From positions 1-64,000 of the forward strand of contig SVTK01000001.1 of NCBI GenBank assembly GCA_015063805.1: a DNA stretch of 64,000 nt. The letters are read 5' to 3'. The notes below the pieces were generated by a model. It saw only the letters and a list, made by a program, of their open reading frames with translations. It made no database searches and was not told the DNA's origin. This document shows, one piece after another, positions 1-7,701 of the stretch; positions within the stretch are counted from its first letter, which is position 1; the number at the start of each line of letters is the position of its first letter. A program made the position numbers and the translations under genes. Origin of the DNA: Oscillospiraceae bacterium (GTDB lineage Bacteria > Bacillota > Clostridia > Oscillospirales > CAG-272).

Positions 1-36
1 GTCACTCCTCGGATCCTTCCTCGGCGCGACTCGATT

Positions 37-65
37 ATTATACCACACCGCAAGTCCTTTGTCAA
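37..65 (-). promoter_or_regulatory. sigma-A promoter reading off the left edge
   Basis: On the minus strand, -35 TTGACA (60-65) and -10 TATAAT (37-42) are separated by 17 bp, with an extended TGG before the -10. A GAGGAG SD-like sequence at the extreme left edge suggests that the start codon of the served gene lies just outside the window. Confidence 0.85.
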
Positions 66-132
66 GGGATTTTTGAAACTTTTTCAAAAGTTTTTTCAGC
101 CCCCCAACCGCCGTCCCGCGGTGAGCCTTATT

Positions 133-161
133 ATTTTACTATATTATTTCCCACTTGTCAA
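133..161 (-). promoter_or_regulatory. second upstream promoter for the gene beyond the left edge
   Basis: Minus-strand -35 TTGACA (156-161) and -10 TAAAAT (133-138), spacing 17 bp. It lies in tandem behind the promoter at 37-65. Between the two lies a short palindrome (76-93, AAACTTTT-TC-AAAAGTTT) whose centre resembles that of the F/R arms seen elsewhere and may be a relic arm. Confidence 0.6.
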
Positions 162-197
162 CCCCTTTTTGACAAATTTTTTTCTTTTTTGCAAACA

Positions 198-223
198 CAA
201 AGCCGCCCCTTGCGGGACGGCTT
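198..223 (-). terminator. terminator of the SGNH lipoprotein gene
   Basis: Hairpin AAGCCG-CCC / GGG-CGGCTT with one mismatch. On the minus strand it is followed by a T-rich stretch. It lies about 20 bp past the stop codon of the minus-strand lipoprotein gene. Confidence 0.6.
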
Positions 224-242
224 CGGGACGGAGGAAAATCCC

Positions 243-1904
243 TCAATTATACTGCTCCACATAGGCGTCCACCAGCTGCTTCAGTCCGGTCATATCCGCC
301 TCGGAGGCGAGGATGTCGGGGAAGTTGGTAGTGGCGGGGGGCAGGTAATGCTGCTTACCATTGCGGACGAAGTTATGGGGGCACTCGACAGCCGAGCGTC
401 CGGTGATGGCGCAGTACATACTCAAGGCACTGAGGTATCCGTTGAGGTCATTGGGATGGTAGCGGTCGCCCTCCTGGTTGACGCAGAAGGAATCCCAATT
501 ACAGATCATGGTACCGCCGGGGATGATCTTGCCGCTCTCCACCAGGTCGCAGATCAGGTGGCCGGTGGGGGCATAGACCCCCGCGCCCTCGGCGCAAACC
601 TTCTTTGCGGTGGCGATCACGTTGGGATTGTAGGCATTATACTGGTGAATGAAGAAGCAGAACAGGGTATCGGGAGGGAAGAGCGCCATGACCCGTCGGG
701 TCATGGCCTCGTTGTCCACGGGGTCGTAGCTGCCCTGCTGAAGCACCACCACGTCCTGGTTATAGAAATCGTCCATCTTTTCGCTGCCCCAGGGGTTGGG
801 GAACTGATCGAGAATGATCTGATAGAGGTTAACCCGGGCGTTCTCATCGCAGAGCACGCCGTTGCCGTAGGTGGCGGTGGTCACCGACACCTCGTCCCCC
901 ATGGCGGTGGCCACCTGTTTGAAGTAGCCGTTGTCATTGAAGTTCACTTTATCGTAAATCTGGGTACAGCCGCCGTAAAAGGTAAAGCTATTGCCAATGA
1001 AAAGAACCCGCGCGCCGTCCAGGCCGCCGCCCTGGAATGGCGTGGTCTGCTGCAGGCCGTCCTTGATGCTGTCGCCGGCCATAAGGGAGAGCAGGGCATC
1101 GGCGGCGGCGTTATAGCCGAGGGCGGTAGGGGCTTCGATGGAAACCTGCCCCCCTTCGGCGGCAATGCGGAAGCTTCGTGCCGGCAGGTCGGCGGTGCCA
1201 CCCAGCCGAATCTCATGGGCGGCGGGCGCGGCATCATCGGTCACGGGCAGCAGGCGTCCCGTCTGTTCGGCCAGGACCACCGCAAGCCGCTGGGCGGCTG
1301 CCTGCTCAAGGGCCGAGCCGGCGGGGTAAACGATGGTATATTCCCCCACGGGGGTGCCGCAGAGGGCGGCATCGGCCAGGGGGCAGGGGTAGCGGTCCAC
1401 GTACTGCCCGCCGGTATAAATGGGGGCCCCGCCCTCCACCGTCAGGTGGGCGAAGAAATACTCCGCCGCCTCAGCCAGCCGCTCGGGGGTATTGGCGGCG
1501 ATGCAGATCTTCTGCCCCACCTTTCCCACGCTGAAGTCCATGTAGCCGGGCAGGGAAGCGAGGGCCTCCGCCGACTCGGGACGGTTCGTTACACCGAAGA
1601 GAATCTCGGGCAGGGAACTGTCCGCGCTCTCCCCGCGGCGGAGGTAGTCGTCGGCAAAGGTGATGCTCCCGCCGCCCTCAACGCTCTGAATCTTCGCGTA
1701 AAGTGCGGAGGCCGCATCAATCACCGCCCGCTCGGCGCTCTCGGAACGGATCAGCGTGTACCCACTCAGCGCCACCGGGGGCCCAGCGGGAACAGGCGGC
1801 TCGGTCACAGGGGGCTCGGTGGTCACCGCGCCATCTCCCGCACCGCCGCAGGCGCAAAGCACCAGCGCCAGTACCGCCATCATACAAATCAATCTCAGTT
1901 TCAT
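243..1904 (-). CDS. SGNH-hydrolase-type lipoprotein (DUF4886-like)
   Basis: A 553-residue exported protein. The start at 1904 is preceded by an AAAGG SD, and a lipobox (L-C-A-C, Cys19) follows a short hydrophobic signal. The N-terminal half (about 40-330) resembles the accessory domain found in several clostridial secreted carbohydrate-active proteins. The C-terminal half opens with the SGNH block I motif FIGNSFTFYGG and ends with a D/H-type block around RYHPNDLNGY, so a Ser-Asp-His esterase or acyl-hydrolase fold is likely. It would act at the outer face of the membrane, perhaps deacetylating polysaccharide. The substrate is unknown. It is monocistronic, with its own promoter at 1936-1964 and a terminator at 198-223. 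Confidence 0.75.
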   Translation of the reverse strand: MKLRLICMMAVLALVLCACGGAGDGAVTTEPPVTEPPVPAGPPVALSGYTLIRSESAERAVIDAASALYAKIQSVEGGGSITFADDYLRRGESADSSLPEILFGVTNRPESAEALASLPGYMDFSVGKVGQKICIAANTPERLAEAAEYFFAHLTVEGGAPIYTGGQYVDRYPCPLADAALCGTPVGEYTIVYPAGSALEQAAAQRLAVVLAEQTGRLLPVTDDAAPAAHEIRLGGTADLPARSFRIAAEGGQVSIEAPTALGYNAAADALLSLMAGDSIKDGLQQTTPFQGGGLDGARVLFIGNSFTFYGGCTQIYDKVNFNDNGYFKQVATAMGDEVSVTTATYGNGVLCDENARVNLYQIILDQFPNPWGSEKMDDFYNQDVVVLQQGSYDPVDNEAMTRRVMALFPPDTLFCFFIHQYNAYNPNVIATAKKVCAEGAGVYAPTGHLICDLVESGKIIPGGTMICNWDSFCVNQEGDRYHPNDLNGYLSALSMYCAITGRSAVECPHNFVRNGKQHYLPPATTNFPDILASEADMTGLKQLVDAYVEQYN

Positions 1905-1935
1905 GGCAATCATCCTTTCTGTTTTCACTGCTCCC

Positions 1936-1964
1936 AGTATACCCGAACAGGCACGCAAAGTCAA
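1936..1964 (-). promoter_or_regulatory. promoter of the SGNH lipoprotein gene
   Basis: Minus-strand -35 TTGACT (1959-1964) and -10 TATACT (1936-1941), spacing 17 bp, about 30 bp upstream of the start codon at 1904. Confidence 0.8.
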
Positions 1965-2052
1965 GAAACCGTTAGTTGACCCCGCTTCCCCGCCCGGTTG
2001 AAGGAGCTCATCTATATAGTGTGGGAAAATGCGGATTTGGTTGGGGTTTTTG

Positions 2053-2163
2053 GGGGCACTTTTTGAAAAAAGTGCCCCTTTTTGCGACGTTTGGCCGGTT
2101 CTCCGGCCAAACTCGACGGTCTGGCGGCTCACCGCCAGACCCACCCCCTCAAAAACTTTCATG
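2053..2163. repeat. R arm of the intergenic element, with two inserted hairpins
   Basis: The arm palindrome is at 2053-2078 (GGGGCAC, T/A centre, GTGCCCC). The usual flank CTCAAAAACTTTC is displaced to 2148-2160 by an insert holding two perfect 10-bp-stem hairpins, at 2089-2112 (GTTTGGCCGG-TTCT) and 2118-2141 (GGTCTGGCGG-CTCA). No gene is visible from 1905 to 2395. Confidence 0.7.
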
Positions 2164-2165
2164 CA

Positions 2166-2270
2166 ATTTTTGGGGTGGGAGCGGGAGGTTGCGCGCTAAG
2201 TGTATGCTTCCATCTGCCGCAGCCGTCCTTCGGACGGCGACCGGTTCGCTGGAAGTAACATTGGACTTAT
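2166..2270 (+). repeat. B core module, forward, 5'-truncated
   Basis: Carries the conserved B landmarks: GGTGGGAGC, GCGCTAAG, CCATCTGCCGCA, the hairpin GCCGTCC-TTC-GGACGGC (2222-2238) and GACCGGTTCG, followed by the tail GGAAGTAACATTGGACTT. The tail is shared with copies near 21.45 kb and, inverted, 23.31 kb. Confidence 0.75.
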
Positions 2271-2273
2271 TTG

Positions 2274-2344
2274 TGAAAGTTTTTGAGGGATCCAAGGGAA
2301 CTTTTTTCAAAAAGTTCCCTTGGTGGGGCACGGGGCAAAGCCCC
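2274..2344 (+). repeat. F arm of the intergenic element
   Basis: Flank GAAAGTTTTTGAGGG, then the palindrome CCAAGGGAAC-TTTTTTCAAAAA-GTTCCCTTGG, then the second palindrome GGGGCAAAGCCCC. It closes an R-B-F composite lying between the tRNA operon and the lipoprotein gene. Confidence 0.8.
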
Positions 2345-2353
2345 GGCATCAGA

Positions 2354-2394
2354 AGAAAAAAGCACACTCGCTCTCGCGAATGTGCTTTTTTCTT
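2354..2394 (-). terminator. terminator of the His-Arg-Gly tRNA operon
   Basis: Nearly perfect hairpin AGCACA-TTCGC / GCGAG-TGTGCT flanked by A and T runs on both sides, so it can work in both directions. It begins two bases after the encoded CCA of tRNA-His. Confidence 0.85.
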
Positions 2395-2395
2395 C

Positions 2396-2473
2396 TGGGG
2401 TGAGTAATGGGATTCGAACCCACGGCCTTCAGGGCCACAACCTGACGCTCTAACCAACTGAGCTATACCCACC
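2396..2473 (-). tRNA. tRNA-His (GTG)
   Basis: Cloverleaf on the minus strand with the extra 5' G (position -1, at 2473) opposite C73, acceptor stem GTGGGTA/TACTCAC, anticodon loop TTGTGGC giving GTG, a T-arm with GGTTCGAATCC, and an encoded CCA. Last gene of a three-tRNA operon. Confidence 0.95.
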
Positions 2474-2476
2474 ATA

Positions 2477-2553
2477 TGGCGTGCCTTGAGGGACTCGAAC
2501 CCGCGACCTACTGCTTAGAAGGCAGTTGCTCTATCCATCTGAGCTAAAGGCAC
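2477..2553 (-). tRNA. tRNA-Arg (TCT)
   Basis: Acceptor stem GTGCCTT/AAGGCAC, D-loop TCAGATGGATAGAG, anticodon loop CTTCTAA with TCT, T-arm GGTTCGAGTCC, discriminator G and encoded CCA. It lies between the Gly and His tRNAs of the same operon. Confidence 0.95.
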
Positions 2554-2599
2554 ATTCAGGGCTGATCTCGTTCCCGGCACAGCGCTTCCCCTTTGGGGA

Positions 2600-2673
<74 letters not shown>

Positions 2674-2699
2674 ATGGCGTTAATCAAAACCGCCTAAAT

Positions 2700-2728
2700 A
2701 TAATACCACAGTTTCCCCCCTTTGTCAA
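2700..2728 (-). promoter_or_regulatory. tRNA operon promoter
   Basis: Minus-strand -35 TTGACA (2723-2728) and -10 TATTAT (2700-2705) with TGG before it, spacing 17 bp, 27 bp before the first base of tRNA-Gly. It is divergent from the yqeG promoter. Confidence 0.85.
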
Positions 2729-2756
2729 GGGGTTTGCAAAATTTTTTCTCCCGCTC

Positions 2757-2785
2757 TTGATAAATGGGGCAATCCGTGCTATAAT
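2757..2785 (+). promoter_or_regulatory. promoter of the yqeG-aroQ gene run
   Basis: -35 TTGATA (2757-2762) and -10 TATAAT (2780-2785), spacing 17 bp. No further promoter is obvious before the genes at 3362 and 4256, so these may be co-transcribed. Confidence 0.8.
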
Positions 2786-2812
2786 GAAGCCATCACAACC
2801 ATGGGAGGCTCT

Positions 2813-3322
2813 ATGACGCTTTTGCCCGATGCGTATTTTGCGCAGTTCACCGATATCACCCCCGAATATCTTGCGGCACGGGGGATCCGCGCGCTGCTGA
2901 TCGACATTGACAACACCCTCGCGCCCTACGAGCAGCCCGATCCCACCCCCGAGACCCTGGCCTGGTTTTCGGCTCTCGCCGAGGCAGGGATCAAAGCGGC
3001 CCTCATTTCCAACAATCATGCCGACCGAGTGGAGCGCTTCAACGCGCCCCTGGGTCTGCCCGCTTACCCCGACGCCCACAAGCCCCTGACGAAAACCGCC
3101 CGGGCGGCGCTGGCCGGGCTGGGGGTGACCCCTAACGCCGCCGCGTCCCTGGGGGATCAGATCTTTACCGATCTGCTCTGTGCCCGCTTCTGCGGGATGC
3201 AGGCCATCATTGTCCCCCCCATCCGGGACAAGCGCAGCTTCTTCTGGCGCTTCAAGCGCGCCCTGGAGCGGCCCATCCTCTCCCGCTGGCACAAAAAGAA
3301 CGGGGACTTTACCCGTCCATGA
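2813..3322 (+). CDS. yqeG: YqeG-family HAD IIIA phosphatase
   Basis: A 169-residue protein of the YqeG subfamily of the HAD superfamily. It shows motif I as DIDNTL (the two Asp are the nucleophile and acid/base pair), motif II around LISNN, and motif III/IV around SLGDQIFTD. YqeG proteins are predicted phosphatases of unknown physiological substrate and are related in sequence to phosphatidylglycerophosphate phosphatases. pgsA occurs at 39 kb, but no direct link is visible. I chose the ATG at 2813 because GGGAGG lies 5 bases upstream; the ATG at 2801 would itself contain that SD. Confidence 0.9.
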   Translation: MTLLPDAYFAQFTDITPEYLAARGIRALLIDIDNTLAPYEQPDPTPETLAWFSALAEAGIKAALISNNHADRVERFNAPLGLPAYPDAHKPLTKTARAALAGLGVTPNAAASLGDQIFTDLLCARFCGMQAIIVPPIRDKRSFFWRFKRALERPILSRWHKKNGDFTRP

Positions 3323-3361
3323 CGGGATGCACAAATACGTTATATATAAAAGGAAGAAAAC

Positions 3362-4231
3362 ATGATGAGAAACCGTCCTCTCTTCGGCCCCGGCGGCAAC
3401 TCCGAGTCCTTCTACGCCGAGGGCTTCAAGGCCACCCTGCAGGCGCCCGGCTGGGTTGCGGCGCGGGGTCTGGGGGCATACGAATACCAGGCGGGGAACG
3501 GATTGACCGCGCCCATCGCCACCCTGGCCAAGATCGGGGCCAAGGCCCGGGAGCACGGCATTTCCATGTCCCTGCACGCCCCCTACTACATTTCCCTCTC
3601 CGGAGTTGACCCCGAGAAACGGCTGAAGAGCATTGACTACATCACCCGCTCCCTGGAGGCCGCCGAGGCGCTGGGGGCCGACACCATTGTGGTGCACACC
3701 GGCTCGGCCGCGAAAATCTCCCGGGAGGAGGCCATGGCTCTGGCCGCCGACACCCTGGAGCAGACTCTGGCCGCCATCGGCGACCGCTTCCCCGGGATCT
3801 CCGTTGGCCTGGAAACCATGGGCAAGCGCAATCAGCTGGGCACCCTGGAGGAGGTTCTCACCCTCTGCCGCATCAACCCGCGTTTGGTGCCGGTGGTGGA
3901 CTTCGGCCACCTCAACGCAAGGGAGCAGGGGCGGTTCTTTGCCGCCGACGACTACCGCGCCGTCTTTGCCGCCATTGCCGAGTCGGCAGGGGAGGAGGTG
4001 GCTCGGAATCTGCACTGCCACTTCTCCCGCATCGAATACACCGACGCAGGCGAGAAGCGGCACGTCACCTTCGCCGATACCGCCTGGGGTCCCGACTTCG
4101 CCCCCCTGGCAGAAGTCATCGCCGCTGACGGCCTGACCCCCCGCATCATTTGCGAATCGGCGGGCACCATGGCCGAGGATGCGGCCTATATGCAGGCCCT
4201 CACCGAGCAAGCCCTGGGCCGACTGAACTGA
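3362..4231 (+). CDS. Endonuclease IV-like AP endonuclease (TIM barrel)
   Basis: A 289-residue protein of the AP endonuclease family 2 (Nfo). The metal ligands expected for the trinuclear zinc site are recognisable in order: SLHAPYY, VVHTG, GLETMG, VDFGHLNAR, HCHFS and CESAG. The family nicks DNA 5' to abasic sites in base-excision repair. The sequence is divergent from canonical Nfo, so a sugar-isomerase-like relative cannot be excluded, but the ligand spacing favours the nuclease. The start has AAGGA about 8 bases upstream. It lies 40 bp after yqeG and 24 bp before aroQ. Confidence 0.8.
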   Translation: MMRNRPLFGPGGNSESFYAEGFKATLQAPGWVAARGLGAYEYQAGNGLTAPIATLAKIGAKAREHGISMSLHAPYYISLSGVDPEKRLKSIDYITRSLEAAEALGADTIVVHTGSAAKISREEAMALAADTLEQTLAAIGDRFPGISVGLETMGKRNQLGTLEEVLTLCRINPRLVPVVDFGHLNAREQGRFFAADDYRAVFAAIAESAGEEVARNLHCHFSRIEYTDAGEKRHVTFADTAWGPDFAPLAEVIAADGLTPRIICESAGTMAEDAAYMQALTEQALGRLN

Positions 4232-4255
4232 TATTTCACCAAAAGGAGAACAACT

Positions 4256-4690
4256 ATGAAAACACTGCTTGTCCTCAACGGCCCCAACATCAACCTCACC
4301 GGCACCCGCGAGCCCGCCCACTATGGCGCGCTGACCCTGCCCGAGATCAACGAAAAGCTGGCAGAGCGCGCCGCAGAGCTGGGCTTCGCCGTGGACTTCG
4401 CACAGACCAACCACGAGGGCGAGATGATCGATATCCTCCACGCCGCCCCCGCCAAATATGACGGCATCATCCTCAACGCCGGTGCCTATACCCACTATTC
4501 CTACGCCATCCGCGATGCCATCGCCGCCATCGCTCCCCTCCCCGTGGTGGAGGTCCATATGTCCAACATCCACGCCCGGGAAGAGTTCCGCCACACCTCC
4601 GTCATCTCCCCCGTCTGCCGCGGTCAAATCGCCGGATTCGGGTGGAAGAGCTATTTGCTGGGGTTGGAATACTTTGGGGGAGCTTTTTGA
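4256..4690 (+). CDS. aroQ: Type II 3-dehydroquinate dehydratase
   Basis: A 144-residue enzyme of the shikimate pathway that dehydrates 3-dehydroquinate to 3-dehydroshikimate. It has the family N-terminus LVLNGPNINLTG, the lid (REPAHYG, catalytic Tyr), the NAGAYTHYS segment, and HMSNIHAREEFR with the catalytic His and Arg. AAAAGGAG lies before the start. The last residues (EYFGGAF) and the stop codon are encoded by the beginning of an R arm (TTTGGGGGAGCTTTTTGA), so the native C-terminus has apparently been replaced or extended by the repeat. Downstream is the M24 peptidase; the aroQ-pepP-efp order is common in Firmicutes, but efp is not in this window. Confidence 0.95.
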   Translation: MKTLLVLNGPNINLTGTREPAHYGALTLPEINEKLAERAAELGFAVDFAQTNHEGEMIDILHAAPAKYDGIILNAGAYTHYSYAIRDAIAAIAPLPVVEVHMSNIHAREEFRHTSVISPVCRGQIAGFGWKSYLLGLEYFGGAF

Positions 4691-4812
4691 AAAAAGCTCC
4701 CCCAAACCCCCGCAAAAACTTTCAAACACTCCCTTTTTAAAAGTTTTTGCGGATTCTTAAGGGGCTTTTTACAAAAAGCCCCTTAAGCAGGGGTTCGGGG
4801 ACAGCGTCCCCG
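4671..4812. repeat. R-F arm pair between aroQ and the M24 peptidase gene
   Basis: The R arm (palindrome GGGGGAGC / GCTCCCCC, flank CCCCCGCAAAAACTTTCAAA) is followed after about 15 bp by an F arm (AAAAGTTTTTGCGG, palindrome CTTAAGGGGC / GCCCCTTAAG, then GGGGACAGCGTCCCC). The two flanks are inverted repeats of each other and could pair as a central stem. Confidence 0.85.
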
Positions 4813-4847
4813 TCCATCAATCGATTATTATATTAAGGAGAAATATT

Positions 4848-5927
4848 ATGGCTAAGACACATCTTGCACGTTTGACTGAGGTTATGACTACCGATGCGGT
4901 GGTGCTGACCTCGCTGGTGAGCCAGCGCTGGGTGAGCGGGTTTGACTACACCGACGGGTACATTTTCATCACGCGCCGCCGTGCGTATCTGCTGGCGGAT
5001 TTCCGCTACATTGAGGCGGCGAAGGCTGCGGTTGCGGCGGAGGATTTCGAGGTGATCATGCCCGAGGGGTCGATGCTGGACTGCATTCTGGAGATTGCCC
5101 GCCGGGACGGGGTTTACACCATTGCCTATGAAGACGACACGCTGCCCTGCGCGGCACTGGCGCGGATGCAGAAGAAGCTGGCGGGGGCAGAGTTCGTGCC
5201 GGCCGGGAACCTGATCAACGCCCTGCGGGAGTACAAGGACGAGGAGGAGCTTGCCACCATCGCCCGGGCGCAGGCCATTGCCGACGCCGCCTTCGCTCAC
5301 ATCGTCCGTACCATCACCCCCAACATGACCGAGATCGAAGTCGCCCTTGAGCTGGACTACTTCATGCGCAAGAACGGCGCCGACGAACCCGGCTTCCAGA
5401 CCATCGCCGTGTCGGGCTCCGCCTCCTCCCGCCCCCACGGCGTACCCCGTCCCATCAAGCTGGAACGCGGCTTCCTCACCATGGACTTCGGCGCCCGCGT
5501 GGACGGCTATACCTCCGATATGACCCGCACCGTAGTACTGGGCAAGGCCGACGCTGAGATGAAGGCCCTCTATGACACCGTCCTCCGCGCCCAGCTGGCA
5601 GGCCTCGCCGCCGCCAGAGAAGGCGCAAACTGCCGCGCCGTGGACAGCGCCGCACGGGACATCATCTACGCCAACCCCGCCTACCACGGCACCTTCGGCC
5701 ACGGACTCGGCCACGGCGTGGGTATGTACATCCACGAAGCACCCCGCCTCTCCCAGGGCGCTGCTCCCGATGCCGTCCTCGAGCGCGGCCACGTGGTCAC
5801 CGTGGAGCCCGGTATCTACCTGGAAGGCAAATACGGCTGCCGCATCGAGGACATGATCGCCATCATGCCCGACGGCTCCATGCACAACTTCACCGCATCG
5901 CCCAAGGAAATGATCGAGCTGTTTTGA
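4848..5927 (+). CDS. M24 aminopeptidase P-like (Xaa-Pro) peptidase
   Basis: A 359-residue two-domain protein: an N-terminal creatinase-like domain (1-130) and a C-terminal pita-bread catalytic domain. The five metal ligands are in place: Asp in TMDFGA, Asp in YTSDMTRT, His in FGHGLGHG, Glu in TVEPGIY and Glu in CRIEDM. Such cytosolic metallopeptidases remove an N-terminal residue preceding proline. A strong SD (AAGGAG) precedes the ATG. It lies about 160 bp after aroQ, separated by an R-F arm pair. Confidence 0.9.
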   Translation: MAKTHLARLTEVMTTDAVVLTSLVSQRWVSGFDYTDGYIFITRRRAYLLADFRYIEAAKAAVAAEDFEVIMPEGSMLDCILEIARRDGVYTIAYEDDTLPCAALARMQKKLAGAEFVPAGNLINALREYKDEEELATIARAQAIADAAFAHIVRTITPNMTEIEVALELDYFMRKNGADEPGFQTIAVSGSASSRPHGVPRPIKLERGFLTMDFGARVDGYTSDMTRTVVLGKADAEMKALYDTVLRAQLAGLAAAREGANCRAVDSAARDIIYANPAYHGTFGHGLGHGVGMYIHEAPRLSQGAAPDAVLERGHVVTVEPGIYLEGKYGCRIEDMIAIMPDGSMHNFTASPKEMIELF

Positions 5928-5939
5928 GTGGGAACGTGG

Positions 5940-6106
5940 GAACGTGGGGAGGGGCTTTTTGAAAAAAGCCCCTCCCCACACCCCTCCGCAAAAACTTTCA
6001 TACAATCTGGATTTGGCGGGAGCTGAAGACGGCGCGCTAAGGGTGCACGTCCATCAACGGTAGCCGTCCTTCGGACGGGCACCGGTTCGGCATGAAGTTG
6101 CATAGG
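5940..6106. repeat. R arm plus B core after the M24 peptidase gene
   Basis: R arm (GAGGGGC / GCCCCTC, flank CCTCCGCAAAAACTTTCA) followed by a B core (TGGATTTGGCGGGAGC, GCGCTAAG, GCCGTCC-TTC-GGACGGG, CACCGGTTCGG). It occupies the first half of the convergent gap between the M24 peptidase and the GH4 gene. Confidence 0.8.
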
Positions 6107-6136
6107 AAAAGGCTCCCTTGAAAAGGGAGCCTTTTC
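6107..6136. terminator. bidirectional terminator between converging genes
   Basis: Perfect 13-bp stem AAAAGGCTCCCTT / AAGGGAGCCTTTT with loop GAA, A and T runs on both sides. The same module, including the leading CATAGG, recurs at 40157 in the next convergent gap. Confidence 0.85.
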
Positions 6137-6149
6137 TGCATCAAGCCAT

Positions 6150-6247
6150 TTTTTGCAAGTTTTCGCGGGTAATGGGTGAATTGGTTTCGGCGGAGCCGAA
6201 ACCAAGAGGGAAGAGGGAGCCTTTTTCAAAAGGCTCCCTCTTCCCTC
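6150..6247. repeat. C module: two abutting hairpins
   Basis: Conserved lead (GCAAGTTTTCG, GGGTGAA), then a perfect 11-bp hairpin (6181-6205, TTGGTTTCGGC-GGA) directly abutting a perfect 20-bp inverted repeat with a 2-nt centre (6206-6247). It ends 13 bp from the stop codon of the minus-strand GH4 gene. A second copy with different stems lies at 40310-40394. Confidence 0.75.
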
Positions 6248-6260
6248 TCTTGTTCTCGTA

Positions 6261-7583
6261 TCAGTGATACTCGGGCAGCCAGCCCTTGTGGGCTTCGATG
6301 AGATCGTCGCAGAGCGAGACGATGTCGTCGATGGACAGCTCGGAGGAGGTGTGCGGATCGAGCATTGCAGCGTGGTAGATATGCTCTTTCTTCAGGGTGA
6401 CAGCGGCCTCGATGGTGAGGAGCTGAACGTTGATGTTGAGGCGGTTCATGGCAGCCAGCTGCTCGGGGAGATTTCCCACATAGGTGGGCTGAATGCCGAG
6501 CTTGTTCACCAGACACGGCACCTCAACGCAGGCCTCGGCAGGCAGGTTGGGGATCAGGCCGGTGTTGAGCACGTTGCCGCCGATCTGATAGGGCTTGTCG
6601 GTGACGATGGCTTCCATGATGTGGGAGGCGTACTCGCGGGAGCGGGTATGGCTCACATCGTCGGTGAGGTACTTCTCGCGGTCGTTCTTCCAGCGCGCGA
6701 TCTGATCGATGCAGCGGCGGGGATACTCATCCAGGGGAATGCGGTAGCGCTCGATGAGCTCGGGATACTTGGACTTGATGAAGAACTGGTTGTACTCGGC
6801 GTTGTGCTCGCTGGACTCGGTGCAGTAGTGGCCGAAGCGGCGGATGTACTCAAAACGCACCAGATCCTTGAAATCATCGGGGGGATTGTCCAGAATCTCG
6901 CAGGCGCGGCGGCGGATCTCGGGGTAGAGGTCGTTGCCGTCGGCATCCTCAAGCTCAAGCAGCCATGCCATGTGGTTGATACCGGCGATCTTCTCGCGGA
7001 TGGGGAGCTTGGGCTCCATGCCCAGCTTCTTCAGCAGGCGGGAGGAGCAAACCTGCACCGAGTGGCACAGACCCACCGTCTTGATGTCGGTGTAGCGCTG
7101 CATATAGCCGGCCAGCATGGCCATGGGGTTGGTATAGTTGAGGAAGTATGCGTTAGGACAAACCTGCGCCATGTCCTCAGCAAAATCAGCCAGCACGGGA
7201 ATGGTGCGCAGGGTGCGGAAGATGCCGCCGATGCCAAGGGTGTCGGCGATGGTCTGACGGAGACCGTACTTCTTCGGCACCTCAAAGTCGGTGATGGTGC
7301 AGGGGTCATACAGACCAACCTGGATAGCATTCACCACGAAATCCGCACCGCGGAGCGCGTCCTTGCGGTTCTCCACGCCCAGGTACTTGGTCACGGTGGC
7401 GCGGTTCTCGTTGATGTTGCGGTTGAGGGAGCAAATCATAATGTAGGACTCTTCCAGACGCTCTGCATCAATGTCGTAGAGCGCAATCTCGAAGTCCTGC
7501 AGAGCGGGGGTCAGCATCACATCGCCCAGTACATTCTTGGCGAAAACCGTGGAGCCCGCACCCATAAACGTAATCTTAGACAT
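6261..7583 (-). CDS. melA: GH4 alpha-galactosidase, MelA type (copy 1)
   Basis: A 440-residue glycoside hydrolase family 4 enzyme. The Rossmann motif GAGSTVF at residues 8-14 binds NAD+. NYTNPMAM, the metal-binding LCHSVQ and GINHMAW follow in the MelA order, and SSEHNAEY and PLDEYPRRC match alpha-galactosidases rather than phospho-glucosidases. The family uses NAD+ and Mn2+ in an oxidation-elimination mechanism on unphosphorylated alpha-galactosides. It is downstream of a close paralogue in the same direction (118-bp gap holding an arm), with its own SD (AAAGGAG). Galactokinase at 12.2 kb could use the product. No transporter is visible nearby. Confidence 0.93.
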   Translation of the reverse strand: MSKITFMGAGSTVFAKNVLGDVMLTPALQDFEIALYDIDAERLEESYIMICSLNRNINENRATVTKYLGVENRKDALRGADFVVNAIQVGLYDPCTITDFEVPKKYGLRQTIADTLGIGGIFRTLRTIPVLADFAEDMAQVCPNAYFLNYTNPMAMLAGYMQRYTDIKTVGLCHSVQVCSSRLLKKLGMEPKLPIREKIAGINHMAWLLELEDADGNDLYPEIRRRACEILDNPPDDFKDLVRFEYIRRFGHYCTESSEHNAEYNQFFIKSKYPELIERYRIPLDEYPRRCIDQIARWKNDREKYLTDDVSHTRSREYASHIMEAIVTDKPYQIGGNVLNTGLIPNLPAEACVEVPCLVNKLGIQPTYVGNLPEQLAAMNRLNINVQLLTIEAAVTLKKEHIYHAAMLDPHTSSELSIDDIVSLCDDLIEAHKGWLPEYH

Positions 7584-7611
7584 ATCGTATCTCCTTTAAA
7601 AGGTAGTTGTT

Positions 7612-7697
7612 GGAAAGTTTTTGAAGGTTCCAAGGAAACTTTTTTCAAAAAGTTTCCCTGGCAGGGGTCAGGGGACAGCGTCCCCTGCGCGCCCCGC
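7612..7697. repeat. F arm between the two GH4 genes
   Basis: Flank GGAAAGTTTTTGAAGG, imperfect palindrome CCAAGGAAAC / GTTTCCCTGG around the TTTTTTCAAAAA centre, then GGGGACAGCGTCCCC. It lies between the stop of the upstream paralogue and the SD of the downstream one. Confidence 0.8.
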
Positions 7698-7701
7698 GCC
7701 C

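Noticed and set aside
4848..5927. Elongation factor P gene expected after aroQ-pepP
   Set aside because: Sequence after 5927 is an R arm, B core and terminator; no efp-like frame is present in the window.
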